Origin: Erythrobacter sp. SD-21
Lineage (GTDB): Bacteria > Pseudomonadota > Alphaproteobacteria > Sphingomonadales > Sphingomonadaceae
Length of the DNA stretch: 64,000 bases
Reading direction: 5' to 3'
Assembly: GCF_000181515.1 (NCBI RefSeq)
Contig: NZ_ABCG01000009.1
Coordinates: 1 to 64,000 of the forward strand
Part shown: positions 44,203 through 53,785 of the stretch, in pieces
Layout: every line of letters begins with the position of its first letter
Position numbering within the stretch: position 1 is the first letter of the stretch
Position numbers and translations under genes: made by a program
The notes under the pieces: generated by a model
The model's database searches: none
What the model saw: only the letters and a program-made list of their open reading frames with translations
What the model was told of the DNA's origin: nothing

Positions 44203-44925
44203 ATGCACGGCTTCGCTAATCCCAAACGGTTTCTCGCGCTGGCGAGCTGGCTCACGCCGCTCCTGCTGGCCGGAGGACTGGTGCTCACCGCCGCGGCCCT
44301 TTTCTGGGGTTTCACGCAGGTTCCGCCCGACCGCCTGATGGGCGAAACTGTGCGCATCCTTTTCATCCATGTGCCCACCGCATGGCTGGGGATGGGCGGA
44401 TGGACCGCGATTGCGGTGTCGAGCCTCGTCTTCCTCGTCTGGCGTCACCCGCTGGCGGCCATCGCGGCGCGCGGTGCAGCGATGCCGGGGCTCGTCTTCG
44501 CGCTGATCTGCCTTGCCACCGGCTCGATCTGGGGTCGACCTACCTGGGGCACATGGTGGGTCTGGGACGGTCGACTGACTTCGATGCTTGTCCTCGCCTT
44601 CCTCTACATCGCCTATATCGCGCTGGCGCAGGCGGCCGAGCGCGAGGGCGTTTCGGCGCGCATTCCGGCAATTTTCGGCCTGTTGGGCGCGATCAACATT
44701 CCCATCATCAATCGCAGTGTGGTGTGGTGGAATTCGCTTCATCAGCCGCCCAGCATCACCATGGGCAAGAGCGCCATCGACGATATCTTTCTCGGTCCGC
44801 TGCTGGTCGCGGTGATCGGCTTTTCGCTGATCTTCGGCGGCGTGGTGCTGGCCCGCATGCGGGCGCTGCTGGCCGACATTCAGGCCGAGGCGCGCCTGCG
44901 CCGCCGCGCGATGGAGGCCGACTGA
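44203..44925 (+). CDS. ccmC: Heme export protein CcmC
   Basis: A 240-residue inner membrane protein with six helices and the tryptophan-rich heme-handling segment GTWWVWDGRLTS in a periplasmic loop, flanked by histidines. CcmC loads heme on CcmE in system I cytochrome c maturation. The ATG at 44203 (MHGFANPKRF) is chosen; an upstream frame to 44155 lacks similarity. It opens the ccmCDEFGH operon; ccmA and ccmB are not in this stretch. The stop overlaps the ccmD start (TGATG). Confidence 0.94.
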   Translation: MHGFANPKRFLALASWLTPLLLAGGLVLTAAALFWGFTQVPPDRLMGETVRILFIHVPTAWLGMGGWTAIAVSSLVFLVWRHPLAAIAARGAAMPGLVFALICLATGSIWGRPTWGTWWVWDGRLTSMLVLAFLYIAYIALAQAAEREGVSARIPAIFGLLGAINIPIINRSVVWWNSLHQPPSITMGKSAIDDIFLGPLLVAVIGFSLIFGGVVLARMRALLADIQAEARLRRRAMEAD

Positions 44926-45065
44926 TGCGTGAGGCTCTCGACCAGTGGCTCTTCGTCTACGCGGCCTATACCATCGGCGTGGGCGGTACCCTGTTGATGA
45001 TCGCGTGGAGCTGGATCGCGATGAAGCGTGCCGAGACTCGGCGCGAGAAAGCGCGTAAGCGATGA
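44925..45065 (+). CDS. ccmD: Heme exporter protein CcmD
   Basis: A 46-residue single-span protein: MREALDQWLFVYAAYTIGVG, then a hydrophobic helix with WSWIAMKRAE and a basic tail. Size, topology and position between ccmC and ccmE identify CcmD, which helps release holo-CcmE from CcmABC. It overlaps ccmC by one base and ccmE by four. Confidence 0.9.
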   Translation: MREALDQWLFVYAAYTIGVGGTLLMIAWSWIAMKRAETRREKARKR

Positions 45066-45523
45066 AAGCCAAGCACCAGCGCCTCGTCCTTGTCATCCTC
45101 GCGCTTGTCGCGCTGGTTGGAGCGGGCTTGCTCGCCGCTTATGCGCTGCGCAACCAGGCGAGCTATTTCTACCTGCCCGAGCAGATGCAGGCCGAGCCTC
45201 CGGAAGTCGGGCAGGCCGTGCGCCTTGGTGGCATGGTCGCGCCGGGCTCGCTAGCGACCCAGGCCGACGGGATCACGGTGACCTTCACCGTCACCGGCCG
45301 TGAAAATTCCGCCGTGCCGGTCCGCTACGCCGGCATCCTGCCCGATCTGTTTGTCGAAGGGTCGGGCGTGGTCGCGGAAGGGCGGCTCGCTGCCGACGGC
45401 ACATTCGTCGCCGACAACCTGCTCGCCAAGCACGACGAGAATTACGTCCCGCGGGAGCTGGAGGGCATGAGCGAGCACCAGGCGGCCGAAATGGCCGAAG
45501 AGACGACGGTCGGCCTCGAATGA
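45062..45523 (+). CDS. ccmE: Cytochrome c-type biogenesis protein CcmE (heme chaperone)
   Basis: A 153-residue protein with an N-terminal membrane anchor (about 6-28) and a periplasmic OB-fold domain. The heme-binding motif with the covalently attaching His is in LAKHDENYVP near residue 122-131. The C-terminal tail is acidic. It carries heme from CcmC to CcmF. Its start overlaps ccmD and its stop overlaps ccmF (ATGA). Confidence 0.95.
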   Translation: MKAKHQRLVLVILALVALVGAGLLAAYALRNQASYFYLPEQMQAEPPEVGQAVRLGGMVAPGSLATQADGITVTFTVTGRENSAVPVRYAGILPDLFVEGSGVVAEGRLAADGTFVADNLLAKHDENYVPRELEGMSEHQAAEMAEETTVGLE

Positions 45524-47472
45524 TCGCGGAACTCGGTCTGGCGGCGCTGTGGCTGGCCGCGGCCCTGGCCGTGCTGCAACTCGTCGGCGGCGCGTTGGCG
45601 CTGCGCGGCGGGACCGAGAGCGAGCTGGCCGCGCTGACCCGTCCGGCAGCCGTCTTGCAGGGCGGGCTGGTGGCGCTGTCCTTCGCCATGCTGCTGTGGG
45701 TCTTCGCAATCACCGACCTGTCGGTGAAGCTGGTGGCGATGAACTCGCACAGCGCCAAGCCGCTGATCTTCAAGCTGTCGGGCGCGTGGGGGAATCACGA
45801 AGGCTCGATGCTGCTGTGGGTCACCGTCATGGCACTGGCAGGCGCGCTGATCGCCGGGATCGAGCGGCGCTTGCCCGAACGCACCATGCAGGCGACGCTG
45901 GCTGCGCAAGGCTTCGTCGCGCTTGGCTTCTACGCCTTCCTCCTGCTCAGTTCGAACCCCTTCGAGCGGTTGCCACAGCCTGCTGCCGAGGGGCTGGGCC
46001 TCAACCCGCTGCTGCAGGACATCGGCCTCGCCTTCCATCCGCCCACGCTTTACATCGGCTATGTCGGCCTGTCGGTTGCCTTCAGCTTCGCCGTTGGCGC
46101 GCTCATCACCCGCGAGGTGACACCCGCCTTTGCCCGGGCGATGCGTCCGTGGATCCTCGGCGCATGGGTGTTCCTGACGCTCGGCCTCGTAGCGGGCAGC
46201 TACTGGGCCTATTACGAGCTTGGTTGGGGCGGGTACTGGTTCTGGGACCCGGTCGAGAACGCTGCACTGATGCCATGGCTCGCTGCGACCGCCCTCCTGC
46301 ATTCCGCGGGCGTCCTCGCCAGCCGCGACGCGCTGCGCGTGTGGACGATCATGCTGGGCGTCGTCGCCTTTTCCATGTCGATGCTCGGCACCTTCCTCGT
46401 CCGGTCGGGCGTGCTCACCAGCGTCCACGCCTTTGCCGTGGACCCGGAGCGGGGCAGCTTCATCCTCCTGCTCCTTACGCTCTATATCGGCGGAGCGCTC
46501 TTGCTCTTTGCCTTGCGGGCAGGCGCGATCAGCGAGGGTGAGCGGTTCTCCGTCGCCAGCCGCGAGGGCGCGCTGGTGGTGAACAACGTCATGCTGAGCG
46601 CGATCCTCGCCGTGGTGCTGCTCGGAACGCTCTATCCTCTGCTGACCGAGGCATTCGACGTGCGCGTCTCCGTGGGTCCGCCCTATTTTAACCCGGTCGG
46701 GGCGATCTTCGCCTTCCCGATGCTAGCGGTGATGGCTGTCGGTCCGCTGCTGCGCTGGCGCAGGGACAGCTGGGGACGGATTTCGAAGGAACTGGCGCTC
46801 GTTGCCGCTATGCTCCTGGCCGGGATTGTCCTCTTCGCTGTGCTGGGCGAGATCGCGCTGCTGCCGCTGCTCGGTCTTGCCTTTGCGGTCGCGCTGGCGG
46901 TGGCGAGCTTCCTGCCCCTGAAGGGCCGCCGCCTGAAGCGTGTGCCGATCGCAACCTGGGGCATGATCACGGCGCATTTCGGTATTGCCGTGATGCTCTT
47001 CGGCATGGCGAGCGAAGGCGCCTTTTCGCAGGAACGGCTCGCCGCGCTGGAAGAGGGCGGGACGACCAGCGTCGGGCCTTGGGCGGTCCGACTCGAAGCT
47101 GTCGAGCCCGTCGCTGGGCCCAACTGGACCGCGCTCGCCGGGCGGCTGACAGTCCGCCACCGGGACGGCGACCCGCAGGCCATCGCGCCGCAATCGCGCA
47201 ATTTCTGGGCCCCGCCGCAGCAAACGACCGAGAGCGTCCTCGTCACCCGCTGGAACGGCCAGCTCTATGCCGTGATGGGAGGTTCCAGCACTGACGGGCG
47301 CTGGCAGGTGCGGCTGTGGTGGAAGCCCTTCGTCACCCTGATCTGGTATGGCGGACTGCTCATCGCGCTGGGCGGAGTCCTTGCGCTGGTGGGGCGTGTC
47401 CGCAGCGATCTCAAGCACCGTTACATAAGCCGCCGCATCACCGAGCGGCGCGAAGAAAGAGAGACCGCCTAG
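45520..47472 (+). CDS. ccmF: Heme lyase CcmF
   Basis: A 650-residue polytopic protein of the CcmF/NrfE family with about fifteen membrane helices. The WWD-type heme-handling domain is visible as GWGGYWFWDPVENAALMPW near residue 240, and LVRSGVLTSVHAFA follows. A periplasmic domain lies near the C-terminus (about 505-590). It attaches heme to apocytochrome c with CcmH. It is one base from the thioredoxin-like gene. Confidence 0.95.
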   Translation: MIAELGLAALWLAAALAVLQLVGGALALRGGTESELAALTRPAAVLQGGLVALSFAMLLWVFAITDLSVKLVAMNSHSAKPLIFKLSGAWGNHEGSMLLWVTVMALAGALIAGIERRLPERTMQATLAAQGFVALGFYAFLLLSSNPFERLPQPAAEGLGLNPLLQDIGLAFHPPTLYIGYVGLSVAFSFAVGALITREVTPAFARAMRPWILGAWVFLTLGLVAGSYWAYYELGWGGYWFWDPVENAALMPWLAATALLHSAGVLASRDALRVWTIMLGVVAFSMSMLGTFLVRSGVLTSVHAFAVDPERGSFILLLLTLYIGGALLLFALRAGAISEGERFSVASREGALVVNNVMLSAILAVVLLGTLYPLLTEAFDVRVSVGPPYFNPVGAIFAFPMLAVMAVGPLLRWRRDSWGRISKELALVAAMLLAGIVLFAVLGEIALLPLLGLAFAVALAVASFLPLKGRRLKRVPIATWGMITAHFGIAVMLFGMASEGAFSQERLAALEEGGTTSVGPWAVRLEAVEPVAGPNWTALAGRLTVRHRDGDPQAIAPQSRNFWAPPQQTTESVLVTRWNGQLYAVMGGSSTDGRWQVRLWWKPFVTLIWYGGLLIALGGVLALVGRVRSDLKHRYISRRITERREERETA

Positions 47473-48000
47473 ATGAGCTGGCGCCTGTGGTTACCCTTCC
47501 TGCTGTTCTTCGGCTTCGCCGGTCTGGCCGCCTACCAGCTCAGCCAGCCGAAAGACGATACCATCAAGAGCACGATGGTTGGCAAGGAACTGCCCTATTT
47601 CACGCTTCCGCCCGCCAGCCTCGAGCGGCCCGGCGTCGACAGCCGCTATTTTTACGAGGGCGAGCCAAAGCTGCTCAACATCTGGGCCAGCTGGTGCCTT
47701 CCCTGTATCGCCGAAGCAGCTCAACTCGAGCAGCTGAAGGACGAGGGTGTCGAGATCGTCGGCGTCGCCATCCGCGACGAGCCAACCGATGTGATGCGGT
47801 TCCTGACCCAGCATGGCAATCCCTACACCCGAATCGGTCGCGACGACCTGTCCGAAGTGCAGCTTGCGATCGGATCTTCGGGCGTGCCGGAGACCTTCGT
47901 GATCGATGGCAAGGGCGTGATCACCTACCAGCACGTCGGCGACATCCGGCACGAGCATGTGCCAATGCTGCTCGAAGAGCTGCGCAAGGCGGGGCGGTGA
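47473..48000 (+). CDS. ccmG: Thiol:disulfide interchange protein DsbE/CcmG
   Basis: A 175-residue thioredoxin-fold protein anchored by an N-terminal helix. The redox motif is WCLPC in LLNIWASWCLPCIAEA (about residues 72-87), and GVPETFVIDGKG carries the cis-proline region. It reduces apocytochrome c cysteines before heme attachment. The stop overlaps the GTG start of ccmH. Confidence 0.95.
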   Translation: MSWRLWLPFLLFFGFAGLAAYQLSQPKDDTIKSTMVGKELPYFTLPPASLERPGVDSRYFYEGEPKLLNIWASWCLPCIAEAAQLEQLKDEGVEIVGVAIRDEPTDVMRFLTQHGNPYTRIGRDDLSEVQLAIGSSGVPETFVIDGKGVITYQHVGDIRHEHVPMLLEELRKAGR

Positions 48001-48401
48001 GGGACCTTCTCGCCCTTCTGGCGATTGTGCTGGCGGTTCCGCTGGCCGCGCAAGGCAGCGCGCCGCCTGCGCCCTATGCCTATCGCCAACTCGACGATCC
48101 GGATCAGGAAGCCGTCGCGCGCGAACTCATGCACACGCTGCGCTGCATCAGGTGCCAATCGCAGTCGATTGCGGATAGCGACGCCCCCATGGCGGGCGAC
48201 ATGCGCCACCAGGTCCGCATCCGCATCGCTGCAGGGGAAGAACCCGAGGCGGTGCGCCGCTGGCTGATGGCACGCTATGGCGATTATGTCAGCTACGAGC
48301 CGGTGATGAGCGCCACGACCTGGCCGCTGTTCGCCATTCCGCCAATCTTGGCGCTGCTGGCGGGGCTGATCGTCTGGCGCCGCCTGCGGAGGCGCGCGTG
48401 A
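47997..48401 (+). CDS. ccmH: Cytochrome c-type biogenesis protein CcmH
   Basis: A 134-residue protein with signal sequence (LLALLAIVLAVPLAAQ), the redox pair in TLRCIRCQSQSIADSDAPMA and a C-terminal membrane helix before a basic tail. It corresponds to the short CcmH without TPR domain. A GTG start at 47997 overlaps the upstream stop (GTGA); another GTGA overlap links it to the TPR gene. Confidence 0.94.
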   Translation: MRDLLALLAIVLAVPLAAQGSAPPAPYAYRQLDDPDQEAVARELMHTLRCIRCQSQSIADSDAPMAGDMRHQVRIRIAAGEEPEAVRRWLMARYGDYVSYEPVMSATTWPLFAIPPILALLAGLIVWRRLRRRA

Positions 48402-49057
48402 GTTGGCTTCCGGTCATCGCGCTGGCGGCCGTCGCTTTCGCCGCGGCGATTGTCCTGTTGCGAGTGGGGCGCAAGGGATGGAGCCTCCTAGGCGCGACAC
48501 TCCTTTTCGGGTTGACCGGATACGCCTTGCAGGGTTCGCCCGACCAACCTTCTTCGCCCGGCACGGCGACGGCCGAACAGGCGGCCAGCGGCGAACTGCT
48601 GGTCGAAGCCCGGCGCGAATTCTTCGACACCTCGCAATTTCCGGCGCGCTGGGTGATTACGGGCGACAGTTACCTGCGGCGCGGAAGCTATGTCGAGGCG
48701 GCCAATTTCTACCGTAACGCGATCGAGGAAAACCCGACCGACCGCGAAGCTTGGCTGGCCTTGGGTATTGCGCTGGTCGAGCATGCCGAGGGCAACCTCA
48801 CCCCCGCCGCCCTCAGCGCCTTCCAGCGCGCGCAGATGCTAGACGAGAAGAATGGCGGCGCGCGCTACTTCCTCGGCCTTGCATGGCTGCGTGCGGGACA
48901 GGCCGAGCGCACCCGTGAACTGTGGCGCGAGGCGGTGATCGAAGCTCCGGAAGACGCGCCCTGGCGCGGCTCGCTCGCGCTTCGGGCCATGCGGCTCGAG
49001 CAGATGATGGACGCGGCAGACGCGCCGCCGCCTGCGATGCAAGCGCAGGGCCAATAA
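48398..49057 (+). CDS. TPR protein of the ccm operon (CcmI-like)
   Basis: A 219-residue protein with two membrane helices at the N-terminus (about 2-20 and 27-45) and a periplasmic tetratricopeptide region (WVITGDSYLRRGSYVEAANFYRNAI, then AWLALGIALVEH and ARYFLGLAWLRAG). Position at the end of the ccm operon and domain layout fit CcmI/CycH, the apocytochrome chaperone, although it is about half the usual length. The start is a GTG overlapping the ccmH stop. Confidence 0.85.
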   Translation: MSWLPVIALAAVAFAAAIVLLRVGRKGWSLLGATLLFGLTGYALQGSPDQPSSPGTATAEQAASGELLVEARREFFDTSQFPARWVITGDSYLRRGSYVEAANFYRNAIEENPTDREAWLALGIALVEHAEGNLTPAALSAFQRAQMLDEKNGGARYFLGLAWLRAGQAERTRELWREAVIEAPEDAPWRGSLALRAMRLEQMMDAADAPPPAMQAQGQ

Positions 49058-49122
49058 GCTTGAACCCGCGAGATGTTGCCCCGTTCCCGCCATGGTGCTA
49101 AGCGCCGCGACCTTGCACGGGG

Positions 49123-49147
49123 CTTGGCCCCGGAAAGCCAAGGTTTT
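49123..49147 (+). terminator. Weak terminator-like hairpin after the ccm operon
   Basis: CTTGGC (49123-49128) pairs with GCCAAG (49137-49142), followed by GTTTT. It lies 66 bases after the TPR gene and 30 before kup; it could end the ccm transcript or belong to the kup leader. Confidence 0.4.
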
Positions 49148-49176
49148 GACGCTATGCGGCAGGTAACACCCACCCT

Positions 49177-51114
49177 ATGACCGAGGCCACCGCGCCGAGT
49201 TCGCAGCCGGAATCCGGCGGCGGGAAAGCTCATGGTCATGGCCATGGCGCCTCCAAGGCTGCGCTGGCCGTGGGCGCGATCGGTATCGTCTTCGGCGATA
49301 TCGGCACCAGCCCGCTTTATGCGTTTCGTGAAACCTTTGCGGGCGCGGTCAATATCGCGATCGACCGGATGCACGTGCTGGGCGTCGTCAGCCTGATCTT
49401 CTGGTCGATGGTGATCGTGGTGGCGCTGCAATACGTCACCATCCTCATGCGCGCGGACAACAAGGGGCAGGGCGGCAGCCTTGCGCTGATCGCTCTCATC
49501 AGCCGCCACATCGGGACGACAAAATACGCGTGGCTGGTGGTCCTGTTAGGCGTGTTTGCCACCTCGCTGTTCTATGGCGACAGCATGATCACGCCCGCAA
49601 TCTCGGTTCTCTCCGCGGTCGAGGGCCTCACGGTGGTCGACCCGGGGCTGGAGACCTTCGTCATACCGATCGCGGTAATCCTGCTGATCTGCCTCTTCGT
49701 CCTCCAGCAGCGTGGGACAGCCAAGGTGGGCGCGCTGTTTGCGCCGGTGATGATCGTCTGGTTTATCACCCTGGCCGGGCTGGGCCTCAACCAGATCATC
49801 CAGAATCCCGACATCCTCTACGCGCTCAATCCGTACTACGCCGTGATGTTCTTCATCACCGACAAGTTCGTGGCCTTCCTCGCCATGGGCGCGGTGGTGC
49901 TGGCGGTGACGGGGTCCGAAGCGCTTTATTCCGACATGGGCCATTTCGGCCGTGGTCCGATGCGCCTCTCGTGGTTCGGGTTCGTCATGCCGTGCCTCTT
50001 GCTGAACTATTTCGGCCAGGGCGCGATGATCGCCGGCCTGCCGCCCGAACAGGCGGCCGAAGTCGTGAAGAACCCCTTCTTCCTGCTCGCAGGCGAAGAA
50101 TACCGCCTGCCGTTGGTGATCCTGGCGACGGTTGCGACCTTCATCGCCAGCCAGGCGGTCATTTCCGGCGCGTTCAGCATCACCCACCAGGCAATGCAAC
50201 TGGGCTTCATGCCGCGCCTCTCGATCCGCCATACGAGCGAAACCGAGGCGGGTCAGATCTATATCCCCGTGGTCAACTGGGCGCTGATGGTCGCGGTGAT
50301 CCTGCTGGTGCTGACGTTCCAGAGCTCTTCGGCCCTTGCCAGCGCCTATGGCATCGCGGTGACCGGCGCCGTCACCATCGACACGCTGCTGATGGGCGTG
50401 CTGTTCGTGGGCGTGTGGAAATGGAAGTGGTGGTACGCCGCGCCCGTGGTGATCTTCTTCCTGATCATCGACGGAGCCTATTTCGCGGCGAACCTGTTCA
50501 AGGTGCCCGACGGCGGCTGGTTCCCGCTGGTCGTGGGCCTCATCGCATTCACGCTGCTCACAACCTGGGCGCGCGGCCGCAAGCTGATGCGCGAGCGTAT
50601 GCATGAAACCGCGCTGCCAATCGAAATCTTCGCCAAGAGCGCCAAGAATTCCGCCACCCGCGTGCCCGGCACCGCCATCTTCATGGCCAGCCAGACCGCC
50701 GGTGTGCCGTCTGCGCTGCTCCACAACATCAAGCACAACAAGGTGCTGCACGAGCGCGTGGTCATCCTGACCGTGCTGATCGCCGACAGCCCCTATGTCG
50801 ATCCCGAGGAGCGGTGCGAGTACCATGACCTCGGTGATGGCTTCTATCGCGCCATCCTGCACTATGGCTTCATGGAAGAGACGGACGTGCCGCAAGGGCT
50901 CAAGAAGATGACCCGTTGCGGCGGCGAATTCGACATGATGCACACCAGCTTCTTCCTCAGCCGCCAGACGCTGCTCGCAAGCGAAAACCCCGGAATGCCG
51001 ATCTGGCGCGAGAAGATCTTCGCCTGGATGCTGCGCAACGCCGCGACCGCGATGGACTTCTTCCGCCTGCCCAGCAACCGCGTGGTGGAACTGGGCAGCC
51101 AGGTCGAGATCTAG
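49177..51114 (+). CDS. kup: Low-affinity potassium uptake protein Kup
   Basis: A 645-residue KUP/HAK/KT potassium-proton symporter. A His-rich N-terminus ([12 protein letters not shown]) precedes the family start [19 protein letters not shown]. Twelve membrane segments follow up to about residue 455, including [12 protein letters not shown], then a soluble C-terminal domain with [32 protein letters not shown]. All expected blocks are present. It transports K+ across the inner membrane. It is separated from the ccm operon by 119 bases. Confidence 0.96.
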   Translation: MTEATAPSSQPESGGGKAHGHGHGASKAALAVGAIGIVFGDIGTSPLYAFRETFAGAVNIAIDRMHVLGVVSLIFWSMVIVVALQYVTILMRADNKGQGGSLALIALISRHIGTTKYAWLVVLLGVFATSLFYGDSMITPAISVLSAVEGLTVVDPGLETFVIPIAVILLICLFVLQQRGTAKVGALFAPVMIVWFITLAGLGLNQIIQNPDILYALNPYYAVMFFITDKFVAFLAMGAVVLAVTGSEALYSDMGHFGRGPMRLSWFGFVMPCLLLNYFGQGAMIAGLPPEQAAEVVKNPFFLLAGEEYRLPLVILATVATFIASQAVISGAFSITHQAMQLGFMPRLSIRHTSETEAGQIYIPVVNWALMVAVILLVLTFQSSSALASAYGIAVTGAVTIDTLLMGVLFVGVWKWKWWYAAPVVIFFLIIDGAYFAANLFKVPDGGWFPLVVGLIAFTLLTTWARGRKLMRERMHETALPIEIFAKSAKNSATRVPGTAIFMASQTAGVPSALLHNIKHNKVLHERVVILTVLIADSPYVDPEERCEYHDLGDGFYRAILHYGFMEETDVPQGLKKMTRCGGEFDMMHTSFFLSRQTLLASENPGMPIWREKIFAWMLRNAATAMDFFRLPSNRVVELGSQVEI

Positions 51115-51154
51115 CCGACCCGGAACGTCTCCTCCAGCGAGCGATAATAATGGC

Positions 51155-51657
51155 ATGAGGGAATTTTTCACCTGCTATCGCTGGCCGCTGGTCACCTTTC
51201 TGCTCGCCGCATGTCTCGGATACGCCGCGCGTTCGGCAATCGGGCGGGTTTACGGAGCAGCCGAAGCGGTCGACCTTCTCAACGCCCTGTCACGCGCGGG
51301 GCTCTATCTCGGTTCGGCGATTGCCACGGCCTCGGCTACGATCATCGCGCTGATGCTGACGCTGATCGGGATGATCCGCAGGATAAACACGGATTTCGAT
51401 CAGGGGCCTATCGTGACATCTCGATGGTGGCGCGCATTTCCACGATCACCCTGCTGGTCGCGCTGTTCCTGCTGATGGCCTTCGCGCTCCCGATTGGGGA
51501 GTTTGACGAATTGCCGGCAGAGTGGTTCCAGAATGTGTACGAAGGCCTTTTCGCCGGAACCGTCCTCATGGTGGGCCTGTCGGCCGCCACCGTGGTGCTG
51601 ATCTACAATACGCTGATGCGCGTTATCGTGCAGATCACTCCGGGTGACGAGGTGTAG
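51155..51657 (+). pseudogene. Frameshifted small membrane protein gene
   Basis: The first frame codes for MREFFTCYRWPLVTFLLAAC and a second helix (GLYLGSAIATASATIIALML) up to RRINTDFDQ near 51403, then runs into unrelated sequence and stops at 51475. Another frame, continuing directly with GAYRDISMVARISTITLLVA and VYEGLFAGTVLMVGLSAATV, is open to 51657. The joint is at the run AGGGGCC near 51404-51410: one extra G restores DFDQGAYRDIS and one protein of about 167 residues with four membrane helices. I do not recognise a named family. It may be a pseudogene, a sequencing error in the homopolymer, or (less likely) a programmed shift. Confidence 0.72.
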
Positions 51658-52151
51658 TCTCGCACTCTAACTCCTTCGGCCAGCGGCTTTTCCATTTCCG
51701 CCCGTTCGAAACTCTGCTCCCCGATATAGACGACCTGTTCCTCAACCAGAGCGAAGCCCATGCGCGCGAAAGCGGGCTGCGCCATCAGGCTGGCATGCAC
51801 CCACAGGCGTAACTCGCCCGTGGCGCGCGCCTATGCCTCGATCGCATCGTAGAGAATGCGAAACAGGCCGCGCCCCTGGGCTTCGGGGCGGATATACGCG
51901 AAATCGATATAGCCACTGGCGTCGAGGCTCATGAAGCCGAGCGTTGCGCCATCGTTGCGGTGCGCCATCGCGATGTCCTGCCGCGCGAGCCGCTTGTCCC
52001 ATGACGCGCCGCTGCGGCGTTCGGGCACCCAAGCCTCGCGCTGCGCTTCGTCATACTTGCTGGGACCATGACGAACCGCGTCGAACATGATGTCAGCGAG
52101 GATCTCGTAGTCCTGCTCGCAAGCCCAGCTAAGTGCGATCGTGTCGTGCAT
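51603..52151 (-). pseudogene. GNAT acetyltransferase gene with in-frame amber codon
   Basis: The start MHDTIALSW at 52151 leads into a GNAT fold: EILADIMFDAVRHG, AMAHRNDGATLGFMSLD and the acetyl-CoA loop FAYIRPEAQGRGLFRILYDAIEA. A TAG at 51833-51831 stops translation there, after about 106 residues. The same frame continues without further stops as ARATGELRLWVHASLMAQ, PAFARMGFALVEEQ and FERAEMEKPL, which are the normal GNAT C-terminus, to a stop at 51603. A CAG-to-TAG change would explain it. The usual C-terminal end MEKPL is also read through by about 20 codons. The gene is convergent with the frameshifted gene and overlaps its 3' end. Confidence 0.75.
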
Positions 52152-52205
52152 CGGCGGCGCTGTTAGCGCGGGGATCTGGAAATTCAAGATCGGCTTAATT
52201 GCCGG

Positions 52206-52862
52206 CTAGGACCCCGTCGGCGGTTCGTCCTTCATCAATTCGTCCGTGTCCTCCAGCGAAAGGCCGTGCTTGAGCAGCATCGGTATCTGGCTGAAGGTGA
52301 AGAGGAAGGTGAGGGGCAGGAAGACCCAAATCTTGGCCCAGAGCCAGCTCTCGAACGTCATCATGCGCACCAGCACTTCGTTGAGACCGGCCAGCGCGAA
52401 GAAGAAGAAGCCCCAATTGCGCGACAGCTTGAGCCAGCCTTCGTGCGTGACGCCTTCGAACGCGGCTTCCAGCAGCACTTGCAGCCAGGCGCGTTTGCGC
52501 AGCCAGCCGACGATGAGGACCGTGCCGAAGAGCGCGTAGATCGCGGTCGGCTTGAACTGGATGAAACGTTCGTCGCGCAGCCAGATGGTGAGCGCGCCGA
52601 AGCCGACGATCAGCGTGGTCGAGAGGATCAGCATCGGGCTGACCTTGCCGAATTTCCACTTGCTGAAGACCAGCGCCACGACGGCGGCCGCCATGAAGGC
52701 GATCGTGCCGTAGATCACCGCGGCAATCTCGCCGAAAGTAGAGGTCTCGGGCGGCTGGTAGAACTTGTAGACGCCGAGGAAGACGAGCAGCGGCCCGTAA
52801 TCGACCAGCGTGTGCAGCCAGCCGGTGGGCTTCTTCGTCTCGGTGGGCTTGGTCTCGCTCAT
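52206..52862 (-). CDS. ispZ: Septation protein IspZ/YciB family
   Basis: A 218-residue inner membrane protein of the YciB/IspZ family, linked to septation and envelope integrity. It has LVDYGPLLVFLGVYKFYQ near the N-terminus, about six membrane helices, and the family blocks FIQFKPTAIYALFG and RNWGFFFFALAGLNEVLVRM. It starts at 52862 with one base shared with the ftsY stop and ends the dapF-mtaB-ftsY-ispZ operon. Confidence 0.9.
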   Translation of the reverse strand: MSETKPTETKKPTGWLHTLVDYGPLLVFLGVYKFYQPPETSTFGEIAAVIYGTIAFMAAAVVALVFSKWKFGKVSPMLILSTTLIVGFGALTIWLRDERFIQFKPTAIYALFGTVLIVGWLRKRAWLQVLLEAAFEGVTHEGWLKLSRNWGFFFFALAGLNEVLVRMMTFESWLWAKIWVFLPLTFLFTFSQIPMLLKHGLSLEDTDELMKDEPPTGS

Positions 52863-53785
52863 CAGGCAATCCCCGCAATGACGCGCGCGACAAGGTCAGG
52901 ATCGAAGGGGCGCAGGTCGTCGATCTTCTCGCCCACGCCAATGGCGTGGATGGGGAGGCCGTATTTCTTGGCCGCCTGCACCAGCACGCCACCCCGCGCC
53001 GTGCCGTCAAGCTTGGTCATGACGAGGCCGGTGACGCCCGCGACTTCCTTGAACACATCGATCTGGCTGAGTGCGTTCTGGCCGTTGGTAGCGTCGAGGA
53101 CGAGCACCACGTCATGCGGCGCCTCGGGATTGAGACGGCCGAGGACTTTGCGGATCTTGGCCAGTTCGTCCATCAGCTCGCGCTTGTTCTGGAGGCGGCC
53201 GGCGGTGTCGACGATGAGCACGTCGGTGCCGATCTCGGTCCCCTTCCTGACCGCGTCGAACACGATGCTGGCCGGATCGCCGCCTTCGGGGCCTCGCACG
53301 ATGGGCACGCCCACACGGTCGGCCCAGGTCTGCAGCTGGCCGATGGCCGCCGCGCGGAACGTGTCGCCTGCCGCCAGCATGACGTTGTAGTCGTCTTCCA
53401 CGAAGAGGTGCGCCAGCTTCGCGATGGTGGTAGTCTTTCCGCTGCCGTTCACGCCGATGACCAACAGAACCTGCGGGCGCGGGAAGGCGGTAATCTCCAG
53501 CGGCTTGGCGACGGGGCGCAGGATCGCCGCGATTTCTTCGGCCACCGCTTCCTTCAATTCGTCGGCGCTGATTTCGAGGCCGAAGCGCTTTTCCTTCAGC
53601 CTTTCGCGGATGCGAGCAGCCGCGCTGGGTCCGAGATCGGACATGATCAGCGCGTCCTCGACATCGTCGAGCGTGGCATCGTCGAGCTTGGCCTTGGTCA
53701 CCGCCTCGGCGAGGTTTTCGGACAGACGCTCGGATGTTTTCTTGAAGCCGCCGAACAGGCGCTCGGTCCAGCTGGGTTTGCTCAT
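52862..53785 (-). CDS. ftsY: Signal recognition particle receptor FtsY
   Basis: A 307-residue SRP GTPase. The acidic A domain of E. coli FtsY is missing; the N domain starts at about residue 5. The G domain shows G1 GVNGSGKTTTIAKLA, DTAGRLQNK (G3), TKLDGTARGG (G4) and LPIHAIGVGEKIDDL at the end. It receives SRP, whose RNA gene is at 1325, at the membrane. The start overlaps the mtaB stop (ATGA). Confidence 0.96.
   Translation of the reverse strand: MSKPSWTERLFGGFKKTSERLSENLAEAVTKAKLDDATLDDVEDALIMSDLGPSAAARIRERLKEKRFGLEISADELKEAVAEEIAAILRPVAKPLEITAFPRPQVLLVIGVNGSGKTTTIAKLAHLFVEDDYNVMLAAGDTFRAAAIGQLQTWADRVGVPIVRGPEGGDPASIVFDAVRKGTEIGTDVLIVDTAGRLQNKRELMDELAKIRKVLGRLNPEAPHDVVLVLDATNGQNALSQIDVFKEVAGVTGLVMTKLDGTARGGVLVQAAKKYGLPIHAIGVGEKIDDLRPFDPDLVARVIAGIA

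Noticed and set aside
49061..49085. EcfG-like promoter before kup (TGAAC-N16-CGTT)
   Set aside because: One mismatch in the -35 element and a 16-base spacer; without further support it is not distinguishable from chance.
49100..49176. Riboswitch before kup
   Set aside because: Only one short hairpin followed by GTTTT is visible; no known riboswitch core was recognised.
51400..51412. Programmed -1 frameshift in the split membrane gene
   Set aside because: The codons CAG GGG CCT do not form an X-XXY-YYZ heptamer that allows re-pairing, and no downstream pseudoknot is evident.
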